Source: an uncultured Muribaculaceae bacterium
GTDB taxonomy: Bacteria; Bacteroidota; Bacteroidia; Bacteroidales; Muribaculaceae
Reading direction: 5' to 3'
Assembly: GCA_910577355.1 (NCBI GenBank)
Contig: CAJTMY010000008.1
Span: 11,141-75,140 of the forward strand
Length of the DNA stretch: 64,000 bases
The notes beneath the pieces are model-generated. The model had not been told where the DNA came from. It ran no database searches and worked only from the letters and a program-made list of their open reading frames with translations. Of the stretch, positions 28,460 to 35,464 are shown one piece after another. Both the position numbers and the translations under genes were made by a program. How positions within the stretch are numbered: position 1 is the stretch's first letter; every line of letters starts with the position of its first letter.

Positions 28460-28710
28460 CCGCAAAGAGAGGCGCCGTAGGCGCCGGGCCAATAGTAGAC
28501 AGGGGTAAGGGCGCCGTAGGTGTCCGCAGCCCCTGGATCAATGGGGCCAAAAGGGAATTGAGCTGCGTAGCTGCGACCCACCGTAAGCAAGAGTCGCAGC
28601 TACGCAGCTCAACTGATTGATATCGCTTCGATCACCACAGCTGCACACCCCTACGGCGCGCTTGCTGTGGCCTACTATTCGCCCGGCACCTACGGTGCCT
28701 CTCTTTGCGG
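28460..28710. repeat. Nested palindromic repeat element, copy 1
   Basis: The outer arms are 14-base exact reverse complements (28460-28473 and 28697-28710), continuing imperfectly inward. The inner stem is a perfect 20-base inverted repeat (28558-28577 with 28593-28612) around a 15-base loop. Related copies lie at 37680-38126 and 40388-41086. This copy lacks the outer modules of the others. It fills the gap between the helicase gene and the peptide-export operon on the other strand. No transposase is present. Confidence 0.85.
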
Positions 28711-28744
28711 AGTGCGGGTACGCCGATTTACCGACAACCGCGCC

Positions 28745-28894
28745 CTATCGTCCGAAAATCACATATGCCACCACGAGCAGCGCCACAATGACGGCATTGA
28801 CTATCCACCCGGCGCGGATCACACCATGCGGGATGCCGCCGAGCAGACGCTTCACTTTCTCCGAATGGATGTTATTCTTATCGTTCTTGTTCAT
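28745..28894 (-). CDS. Small single-span membrane protein coupled to the C39 ABC transporter
   Basis: This frame encodes 49 residues, starting MNKNDKNNIHSEKVKRLLGG, with one hydrophobic segment (WIVNAVIVALLVVAYVIF) and an Arg at the end. Its ATG overlaps the transporter stop (ATGA), so translation is almost certainly coupled. The charged N-terminus and single span suggest an inner-membrane protein with a cytoplasmic tail. I know no family. Possible roles include a transporter partner or an immunity protein, but these are guesses from position. Confidence 0.7.
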   Translation of the reverse strand: MNKNDKNNIHSEKVKRLLGGIPHGVIRAGWIVNAVIVALLVVAYVIFGR

Positions 28895-31068
28895 GATCCC
28901 AACTCGAGCTGATTTTTGACAAGCGTATAATATGCGCCGCGCCGGCGGGTAAGCTCGTCGTGCGTACCCTGCTCCACTATGCGGCCGCCGTCCATCACCA
29001 CAATGTTGTCGGCATCCCTCACCGTAGACAGACGGTGTGCCACCACCACTACCGTACGCCCGCGATAGAAGCTGCCGAGATTCTCCACAATCAGCCGCTC
29101 GTTCTTGGCGTCGAGTGCGTTGGTAGCCTCGTCAAGGAAGATGAATTCGGGATTCTTATATACCGCCCGCGCTATCAACAGGCGTTGCTTCTGCCCCTGA
29201 CTCAGCCCTATGCCGCTGCTGCCCACTATGGTGGAATACCCGAGCGGCAAGCTGTCGACAAATCCGTCGATGCACGCCATCCGTGCCGCGCGCTTCACCC
29301 GCTCCATATCCGGCTCGCCGTCGGCCACGGCGATGTTGCGGGCTATCGACTCGGAGAATATGAAGCCGTCCTGCATCACCACGCCGCAGCGGTCGCGCCA
29401 CCATCGCAGGCTGTAATCGCCTATCGGGCGGCCGCCTATGCGTATGCAACCCTTTTCGGGCGGATAGTAGCCCAGCATGAGCTTTATCAGGGTGGTCTTA
29501 CCGCAGCCCGATGCCCCCACTATCGCGGTGGTCTTGCCCTCGGGGATGTGCAGCGACACCCCGTCGATTGTCTTGTCGAGGGCATGGCGGTCGTAGCGGA
29601 AGTCTATGCCGTCGAGCACTATCTCCTTAGCTCCGGCGAAATCCGTAAGAGCCTTCTCAGACTTTTCTTCCTCCTCGCGGCGGCGAATGTCGTTGATGCG
29701 CTCAAGCGACAGCTTCACATCCTGTATCGCGAACACAAACGACATCATCTGCGATATCGGCGAGTTGAGTTGCCCCACTATGAACTGCACCGCCAGCATC
29801 GCGCCGAGCGTCATCTGGCCGTTAATGACAGCCGTGGCAGCGAACACCGTTATCAGCACATTCTTTATCTCGTTGATAAACAGGCTGCCCGCCTCCTGAT
29901 TCTGCTGCATCTTCTGATTCTCGAGCTGCACGTCGAAGAGGTCGGCCTGCACATCCTCCCACTCGTGGCGGCGGCGTGTCTCGCAGCCCTGCAGCTTTAT
30001 CTCCTGTATGCCGGTGATTAGTTGCAGCGTCTTGTCCTGATTGCGGGCATGCTGCTCGAAGAAGCGGTAGTCGATCACCTTGCGCCGGGCCATGAACGAC
30101 GCTATCCACACCCCGTAGGCCACACTGCCCGCAAGGAATATGACGAATATCATGTAGTTGTACACCAGCAGCACCACACCCCATATGACGAAGCTCAGCA
30201 CGGTGAAGATCACGTTGAGGGTCTGGTCGGTGAGGAACGACTGCACGCGCGAGTGGTCGGAGATGCGCTGCAGCAGGTCGCCCTGCATCTTCGTGTCGAA
30301 GAATCCCATCGGCAGCTTCATCAGCTTTATGAAGAAGTCGCTTATCAGCGATATGTTCACCCTCATGGAGATGTGCAGCAGCAGGCGGCGGCGTATGAAG
30401 TCGGTGGCCGTACGCCCCGCCAGTACCAATATCTCGCCGAGCAGCACAAGCCATATGAAGGGAATGTCCTTGTCGTGTATGCCACGGTCGACTATGCTCT
30501 GCGTGAGGAACGGCAGCAACAGCTGCAGCACACAGCCTATCGCCAGGCCGGCCACTATCTGATAGAAGCACTTGCGGTACTCGGCAAGATACGACATCAC
30601 GAGCCTGAACGAGCGCAGCGGCGGCTGCTCGTGCAGCGCCTTGCCGAAATCATCGTCGGGCGCGAAAAACATCGCCACGCCCTCGCCCTGCGGGCACCAC
30701 AGGCGCCTGAACTCCTCCTCGCCGAGCCGCATCATGCCGGCAGCCGGGTCGGCTATGTGATAAGGCCTGCGCCCCTCCGATATGCGCCACAGCACCACGA
30801 AGTGCTTGTCGTTCCAGTGCAGGATGGACGGCATGGGACACTCCCGCAGCTGCTCGGGCGAGAGGCGCGCCGCCTCGTGTTGCAGGCCGATGCGCGAGGC
30901 CGCATCGCCGATGCCCTTCATCGACACCCCCTCGCGGGTGGGCGTGCATAGAGCCTCGAGCTGATCCACGGCATACCGCTTGCCGAAACAGCCGCATACC
31001 ATCGCCAGCGATGCCACACCGCACTGCATGGCATCGCGCTGCTTCACAAACCGAGGCTTCTGTGGCAT
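28891..31068 (-). CDS. C39 peptidase-containing ABC transporter (peptide processing and export)
   Basis: This 725-residue protein has three parts. The N-terminal C39 peptidase (about residues 1-135) has the catalytic Cys16 in RDAMQCGVASLAMV, His near 94 in HWNDKHFVVL, and Asp in HIADPAAG. A six-span membrane domain covers about 160-450. The ATPase has Walker A GASGCGKTT (near 517), signature LSQGQ (near 622) and Walker B FIFLDEA. Such proteins cut leaders after a Gly-Gly pair and export the product. Both nearby precursor peptides have exactly such a leader, which identifies the likely substrates. No HlyD-type adaptor gene is present nearby. Confidence 0.94.
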   Translation of the reverse strand: MPQKPRFVKQRDAMQCGVASLAMVCGCFGKRYAVDQLEALCTPTREGVSMKGIGDAASRIGLQHEAARLSPEQLRECPMPSILHWNDKHFVVLWRISEGRRPYHIADPAAGMMRLGEEEFRRLWCPQGEGVAMFFAPDDDFGKALHEQPPLRSFRLVMSYLAEYRKCFYQIVAGLAIGCVLQLLLPFLTQSIVDRGIHDKDIPFIWLVLLGEILVLAGRTATDFIRRRLLLHISMRVNISLISDFFIKLMKLPMGFFDTKMQGDLLQRISDHSRVQSFLTDQTLNVIFTVLSFVIWGVVLLVYNYMIFVIFLAGSVAYGVWIASFMARRKVIDYRFFEQHARNQDKTLQLITGIQEIKLQGCETRRRHEWEDVQADLFDVQLENQKMQQNQEAGSLFINEIKNVLITVFAATAVINGQMTLGAMLAVQFIVGQLNSPISQMMSFVFAIQDVKLSLERINDIRRREEEEKSEKALTDFAGAKEIVLDGIDFRYDRHALDKTIDGVSLHIPEGKTTAIVGASGCGKTTLIKLMLGYYPPEKGCIRIGGRPIGDYSLRWWRDRCGVVMQDGFIFSESIARNIAVADGEPDMERVKRAARMACIDGFVDSLPLGYSTIVGSSGIGLSQGQKQRLLIARAVYKNPEFIFLDEATNALDAKNERLIVENLGSFYRGRTVVVVAHRLSTVRDADNIVVMDGGRIVEQGTHDELTRRRGAYYTLVKNQLELGS

Positions 31069-31087
31069 AGGGATTCAGGTTGTTCTA

Positions 31088-31375
31088 TTACTCAAATTTA
31101 CCGGAGCATGAACCGAAATTTGGTGAACATCCATCATATCCGCATACGAATTCATATGCTTTCCCTGTGCAGTCGTTTACAGAGCATTGCGCTCTATTTC
31201 TCTCGCAGTTATTGATTATGCAATTCCCATCGTTATCAATACATTTATTTTGAGTACATTCACCCCTGTCAGAAACACAATGATCAGCATTTAGAGTCCC
31301 GCCTTTTACAAGACTGAGAACGGAGGCGGAGAGGATATTGTCCTCTCGGATCGCCGTAAGTGTTAGCTTTTTCAT
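31088..31375 (-). CDS. Candidate RiPP precursor peptide 1, double-glycine leader and cysteine-repeat core
   Basis: This 95-residue peptide starts at the ATG at 31375 (a TTG two codons earlier is less likely). Residues 1-26 form a leader ending LSASVLSLVKGG, which fits the canonical double-glycine pattern (Leu -12, Ser -11, Leu -7, Val -4, Gly -2, Gly -1). The 69-residue core has ten cysteines with spacing 6,4,6,4,6,4,8,4,6, so it is built from a 12-residue unit with two cysteines. Eight of the ten are followed at +3 by Asn or Asp. The leader matches that of precursor 2 at 24 of 26 residues. The gene is 19 bases upstream of the C39 transporter. Confidence 0.85.
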   Translation of the reverse strand: MKKLTLTAIREDNILSASVLSLVKGGTLNADHCVSDRGECTQNKCIDNDGNCIINNCERNRAQCSVNDCTGKAYEFVCGYDGCSPNFGSCSGKFE

Positions 31376-31467
31376 AAGCAAGATTGGTTTTGATGATTAG
31401 TAATATCGTTGTTTTTATGGGACTACGTAATTTAACGTCCCAAACTATTGATATAGTTACGCTGAAC

Positions 31468-33564
31468 CTATCTTACGCCGGTAATGGTTTCGGATTCATT
31501 GAGTCCTTCTTCGATCATGTCCATTTTTTTGCCGTAACTGAAGCTGAATCGGGCCGATACCGAGACATAACTGCGTGAACTTGCATCGCGTGTGAAAGTA
31601 TAACTGTGATGATGCGGAGAAAATTCGATCGATCTCATATCATGGTATTTGGTGAATGGGTCTGTCTGAACATTAAAATACCAGTTGCGGTACGTGAACG
31701 ACACACCAATCCATCCTTGCCATAAACGACTCTTGCTATAACCGTTATCGCGGGGACTTCTGAATGCCGGAGCAGATATATTGGCACTAAATTTCAGTCC
31801 CGAGATAGGCATATAATTGGCAAAGATCCACCCTGAGACCGAGCCAAAATGATATTGTGTGCTTCCGCTACGATTGTAATATTCATTAAACAGGGCGAAG
31901 CTCAATGACAGTTTTCTATTCAAAAGACCTGCCGTTCCGATTATGTTGAATCTATAAGTATTCAAATCACCGCTATTAGCATATGTGCTGAGGACATAGC
32001 CATCGTTATATCGGTAATCGGCAGTTATCAGATTACCCTTACGTTCCCATTCTAACTGAGCCGAAATATTAAATTTGGAGCTTGGATAAATTGAATAATT
32101 TGCCGATATTTCAGATATTACCGAAGGTGTGATGTCTGGATTGCCGGACACTTCAAGCAATTCATCAGTCTTACGTGTAGCCGGATTTAGAAACATTACA
32201 GATAGCATATCCTGATATATTCTGCCAGTTAACGATGTGCTCGACTTATCAGAAGTACGCCATTGTAAATTTAAAGCATAATTGTAATCATAACGGTAAT
32301 TGGTCTTGTTATCATCAGCATTGTAATATAGCAGTCCATTGCGAGTCAATAGAGTAAACCGGAATTTATCGGTTATGGCACGACCGTAATTCAGATTGAC
32401 ATTATTCTTGCCAAGCGTAGTCGCCGTTTTAGTCATGGTTGAACCGGTATAATCGGCGATGGCACGTGTAAATTCATTCGACAGGTCGACATAGAACTGA
32501 TTATTATTTACATCTCGATAATATGCAAAACCCAAATTAGGTTTCAAGATCCTTTCCTTGACTTCTGTATCCAACTTATCCGTAAAATCAGAATTATAGC
32601 CAAATCGGTTGTTATTAAAACCTCCGCTGACCCCTCCGAAAATTATAAAATTTTTTGTATTTTCTTTATTTCTAAATGACAGATTCATATAAAGACCGGG
32701 CGCTGTCGACATACCGTCACTGATATTTACCGTAGGCGATTTATCGTCGTTTTGCACATAATCGACCATTCCCTCGCTGCGGCTTTTCGGTCCATCTGTA
32801 TGACTCCCTGTAAGCGTAACTATGAGTCTATTACATTGTTCCTCGCCAAAGCGCAAAGTTGATTTTATCTGTCCGTCAAACTTTAAATATTTATTCTCTA
32901 AACTCATGGAATGACTATCACGTTCAATCTCTATCGAAGTGCCATTCTCTACAAAATTATATATGGTGCGCGTATCGGTGGTGCTCCATGGTTTATCAAT
33001 CGCAAACATATAACCATTGAATTGTAAAATCCAGTTTTTGCGCTGAAACTTGCTGAATACAGACCCTCTGGTTAATCCGCCACGAAACTTTTCGGAAGCG
33101 GACAATATGGTGTACCCGCCATAATCATATTCTTTTGCCACTATATTTACAACCGATGCACTACCTGCATATTTAGGATCAGAAGGATGTTGAAGTATCT
33201 GCACACTTATAATCAGCGAAGTAGGAAGATTATCGACATCTTGCTTCGAGGCTGGCTCCATATTGATATAATATGAGACGGGATTATTGTTCACATCCTT
33301 GAACGACTCATCCTTGGGATTGTATATCAACGTAGGAGGCTGCATTACCTCGAGGAGATTCCAACCCGAGAACGACGCATCCTTCTCAAGTTTGGTAGGA
33401 CGGATATTGATGCCGTCCTTAATCTGCTCCACCCGGCGACCCTCCACTACTACCTCTTTCAGCTCGTTCACATCCTGTGCCGTGCTGTCGGCAGGCTCGG
33501 CCACTGCGGTTGCCGCACATAATGATACGGCAATGGCTATCGTGTATTTGTATATAGTATTCAT
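31468..33564 (-). CDS. Outer-membrane beta-barrel protein, OMP_b-brl_3 type, paralog 1
   Basis: This 698-residue protein starts at the ATG at 33564 (MNTIYKYTIAIAVSL), which gives a normal signal peptide; the longer in-frame start overlaps the maturase gene. After the signal comes a plug-like segment (VNELKEVVVEGRRVEQIKDG) like that of TonB-dependent receptors. The rest is a large barrel with many amphipathic strands and an aromatic C-terminal region, as in the OMP_b-brl_3 family. There is no carboxypeptidase-like extension domain. It lies 10 bases after the maturase gene and before precursor 1, so it belongs to the RiPP operon. A role in export or uptake of the peptide is inferred from context. 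Confidence 0.85.
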   Translation of the reverse strand: MNTIYKYTIAIAVSLCAATAVAEPADSTAQDVNELKEVVVEGRRVEQIKDGINIRPTKLEKDASFSGWNLLEVMQPPTLIYNPKDESFKDVNNNPVSYYINMEPASKQDVDNLPTSLIISVQILQHPSDPKYAGSASVVNIVAKEYDYGGYTILSASEKFRGGLTRGSVFSKFQRKNWILQFNGYMFAIDKPWSTTDTRTIYNFVENGTSIEIERDSHSMSLENKYLKFDGQIKSTLRFGEEQCNRLIVTLTGSHTDGPKSRSEGMVDYVQNDDKSPTVNISDGMSTAPGLYMNLSFRNKENTKNFIIFGGVSGGFNNNRFGYNSDFTDKLDTEVKERILKPNLGFAYYRDVNNNQFYVDLSNEFTRAIADYTGSTMTKTATTLGKNNVNLNYGRAITDKFRFTLLTRNGLLYYNADDNKTNYRYDYNYALNLQWRTSDKSSTSLTGRIYQDMLSVMFLNPATRKTDELLEVSGNPDITPSVISEISANYSIYPSSKFNISAQLEWERKGNLITADYRYNDGYVLSTYANSGDLNTYRFNIIGTAGLLNRKLSLSFALFNEYYNRSGSTQYHFGSVSGWIFANYMPISGLKFSANISAPAFRSPRDNGYSKSRLWQGWIGVSFTYRNWYFNVQTDPFTKYHDMRSIEFSPHHHSYTFTRDASSRSYVSVSARFSFSYGKKMDMIEEGLNESETITGVR

Positions 33565-33574
33565 AATCGGAAAT

Positions 33575-34876
33575 TTAATGCTTGGTTGACAGATAGAAAT
33601 TGTATAGCAGATCGGCGAGCGCCTCGGCATTATTGTCGTTGTAGATGGTACACAGGTCGTAGCCGGCGTTTAGTTCCATATTCTGAAGCCGACGCTTGGC
33701 GCAGCCGCCGTCGCATATGGGCAGAAGCCCGCACTTGCGGCACTTTGTATCGTCGTAGCAATGGCCGTGATTGACAAAGCGAGCGAACAGTCCGGGATTC
33801 GACAGCCTCGCATCGGCGATATTGCCAACCTCCTTGGCCGGGATGCCCACATGCTCCCAGCAGCGGTAAAGCTCGCCGCGCGGGCCTATAACATGACTGC
33901 TCATTGACGTGGCGCAGCAGCCCTTGCTCGTAGGCATCGGAAAATCGATGCGCGATATGCCCTTGGCGCGCATCTTGCCGGCAAAGGCCACATGGTCTTT
34001 GGTGGTGAAGAACGTCTCCGACTCGCAGCCCCGGTTGGCTATCAGTATGCCGGGATAGATGTTTATTTTCTTGTCCTTGAACTCGCGGGTCAGTATCTCG
34101 TGTATCTCGAAATATTCGTCGGAATTGCTGTTGTCGACGTTGATGCGGAATGATATGCCCGTATCGGGGCAGGCTTCGGCAAACCGCCGGGCATTGGTCA
34201 GTATGATGTCAAACGAGCCGCTGCCGTCGGGATACACCCGCTTGGTATCGTGCGTGGGCTTGTTGCCGTCGAACGTTATCTGCATGCTGTCGAGCGGAAA
34301 GCGGGTGAACAGCCTGATGGCCTCGTTGTCGAGCCGGGTGGCGTTGGTGATTATGGAATGACTTGTGAGCTTTATATCTTCAAGTTGCGACACTTTTTCA
34401 AGAATCCGCTCTAACTTGTCGACACACAGCAGAGGTTCGCCGCCAAACCATGTGATCGACAGATACCGGGCGAATTCATGACTCTTGATAAACTCTATAA
34501 GTGTATCTATCGTATCATCGCTCATCGAGCCGCCGGGCTTCGACTCCTCGAAGCAGTAGGGGCAGCGCAGATTGCATGTTATCGTAGGCGCGATGGTAAG
34601 GCCGAGCCGCGTAGTAGCCATCGCCGATGTGAGATAGAGCATCTTCTGCTCCTCGAGATATGCATCGTCGCTGTCGGAGTCGACAATGATGCCACGGCTG
34701 CGCAGCAGCTCGCAGAACTCCCGCTCCTCAGCATCCATCAAGGCCTCGTCCCTGTCGCCGAGCGACCGTACAAAGCCGTATGCATCGTCGCTCAGCTCGT
34801 AGAAGTTGTTAGACCGCGACACATATATAAATTTCTTTCCTTCCTTTTCAAACGGAATGGCGTATCTTGATAACAT
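33575..34876 (-). CDS. Radical SAM/SPASM peptide maturase
   Basis: This 433-residue enzyme has an N-terminal segment of about 85 residues (SRYAIPFEKEGKKFIYVSRS) that may bind the leader, then the radical SAM cysteines C101, C105 and C108 in TCNLRCPYCFE. The GGEPLL motif follows. The C-terminal SPASM region has two cysteines in KGCCAT, one in ELYRCWEH and the cluster CYDDTKCRKCGLLPICDGGC. Such enzymes make thioether, carbon-carbon or similar cross-links in peptides. I chose the ATG at 34876 because the longer form would read through a hairpin. It sits between precursor 2 and a barrel gene. The product chemistry is not predictable from sequence. Confidence 0.9.
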   Translation of the reverse strand: MLSRYAIPFEKEGKKFIYVSRSNNFYELSDDAYGFVRSLGDRDEALMDAEEREFCELLRSRGIIVDSDSDDAYLEEQKMLYLTSAMATTRLGLTIAPTITCNLRCPYCFEESKPGGSMSDDTIDTLIEFIKSHEFARYLSITWFGGEPLLCVDKLERILEKVSQLEDIKLTSHSIITNATRLDNEAIRLFTRFPLDSMQITFDGNKPTHDTKRVYPDGSGSFDIILTNARRFAEACPDTGISFRINVDNSNSDEYFEIHEILTREFKDKKINIYPGILIANRGCESETFFTTKDHVAFAGKMRAKGISRIDFPMPTSKGCCATSMSSHVIGPRGELYRCWEHVGIPAKEVGNIADARLSNPGLFARFVNHGHCYDDTKCRKCGLLPICDGGCAKRRLQNMELNAGYDLCTIYNDNNAEALADLLYNFYLSTKH

Positions 34877-34893
34877 GACAACAACGTTTTGGA

Positions 34894-34941
34894 GACAAGA
34901 TGTTGGAAACATTCTGATTGTAAGCTTTCCAACATCTTGTC
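34894..34941 (-). terminator. Hairpin between precursor 2 and the maturase gene (attenuator-like)
   Basis: 34894-34909 and 34926-34941 are a perfect 16-base inverted repeat around a 16-base loop. It lies 28 bases after the precursor 2 stop and 17 bases before the maturase ATG. Read on the minus strand the second arm ends in CATCTTGTC, without a long T run. A partial stop here would give much more precursor mRNA than enzyme mRNA. Confidence 0.65.
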
Positions 34942-34969
34942 GGATTAGAGGATTTAGCTACGTTTATGA

Positions 34970-35233
34970 TTAGTTGTCTGGACGCGGCGTAATTGGCATG
35001 GTTTTATTTGTGCACCCATTGTTTTCACAGCTAACAACGTTTCCAGTACACGTATTGATATCACAACTTGCTGTGTTGTTTGAACAGCTATTTTTCCGGC
35101 ATGATCCACTGTCAACGTTGCATGCATCAGTTGTACAACCTTTAGCATTGATTGCACCGCCTTTTACAAGGCTGAGAACTGAGGCGGAGAGGATATTGTC
35201 CTCTCGAATCGCCGTTAGAATTAGTTTTTGCAT
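34970..35233 (-). CDS. Candidate RiPP precursor peptide 2, double-glycine leader and cysteine-repeat core
   Basis: This 87-residue peptide starts at the ATG at 35233. Its first 26 residues (starting MQKLILTAIREDNI, ending SLVKGG) match the leader of precursor 1 with two changes. The 61-residue core has eight cysteines spaced 4,6,4,6,4,6,4, a very regular version of the same 12-residue unit. Seven of eight cysteines have Asn or Asp at +3. The tail TNKTMPITPRPDN has no cysteine. It has its own promoter and a hairpin after it, so it is probably the most highly expressed gene of the locus. The upstream leader sequence resembles that of precursor 1. Confidence 0.87.
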   Translation of the reverse strand: MQKLILTAIREDNILSASVLSLVKGGAINAKGCTTDACNVDSGSCRKNSCSNNTASCDINTCTGNVVSCENNGCTNKTMPITPRPDN

Positions 35234-35315
35234 AGGCAAATTGGTTTTGAGGGTTAGTAATGTGATTATTTAGTACGAGACTACTTAATCTCGCCTTGTC
35301 GACTCTTAACAAATG

Positions 35316-35347
35316 CAAATTAAATCAAAATATTTTACATTTGCAAG
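35316..35347 (-). promoter_or_regulatory. Promoter of precursor 2 with the conserved upstream block
   Basis: On the minus strand CTTGCAAATGTAAAATA (35347-35331) precedes a -7 box TTAATTTG (35323-35316) by 20 bases, measured from the TTG. The same block is found before paralogs 2 and 3 at 37637 and 40344. Confidence 0.65.
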
Positions 35348-35389
35348 TGAAATTGAAGTTTTTTTGAAAAAGTGTTTTTACAGCAAACC

Positions 35390-35464
35390 CACACAGATTA
35401 CACGGATTTCCACAGATTCTTTTATTTTTGCGCCGTGGATCAAATCGGCGGGCTAAAGCACGCC
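35390..35464. repeat. Remnant of the palindromic repeat element
   Basis: CACACAGATTACACGGATTT at 35390 is the same edge sequence as in copy 3. The following bases to 35464 (CAAATCGGCGGGCTAAAGCACGCC region) resemble the arm module A of copy 3 in a decayed form. This remnant overlaps the last codons of barrel paralog 2, so the C-terminus of that protein may come from the repeat. Confidence 0.5.

Noticed and set aside
34874..34912. Longer start for the radical SAM maturase at 34912
   Set aside because: The extra codons lie in the arm of the hairpin at 34894-34941, and the ATG at 34876 gives a family-like N-terminus.
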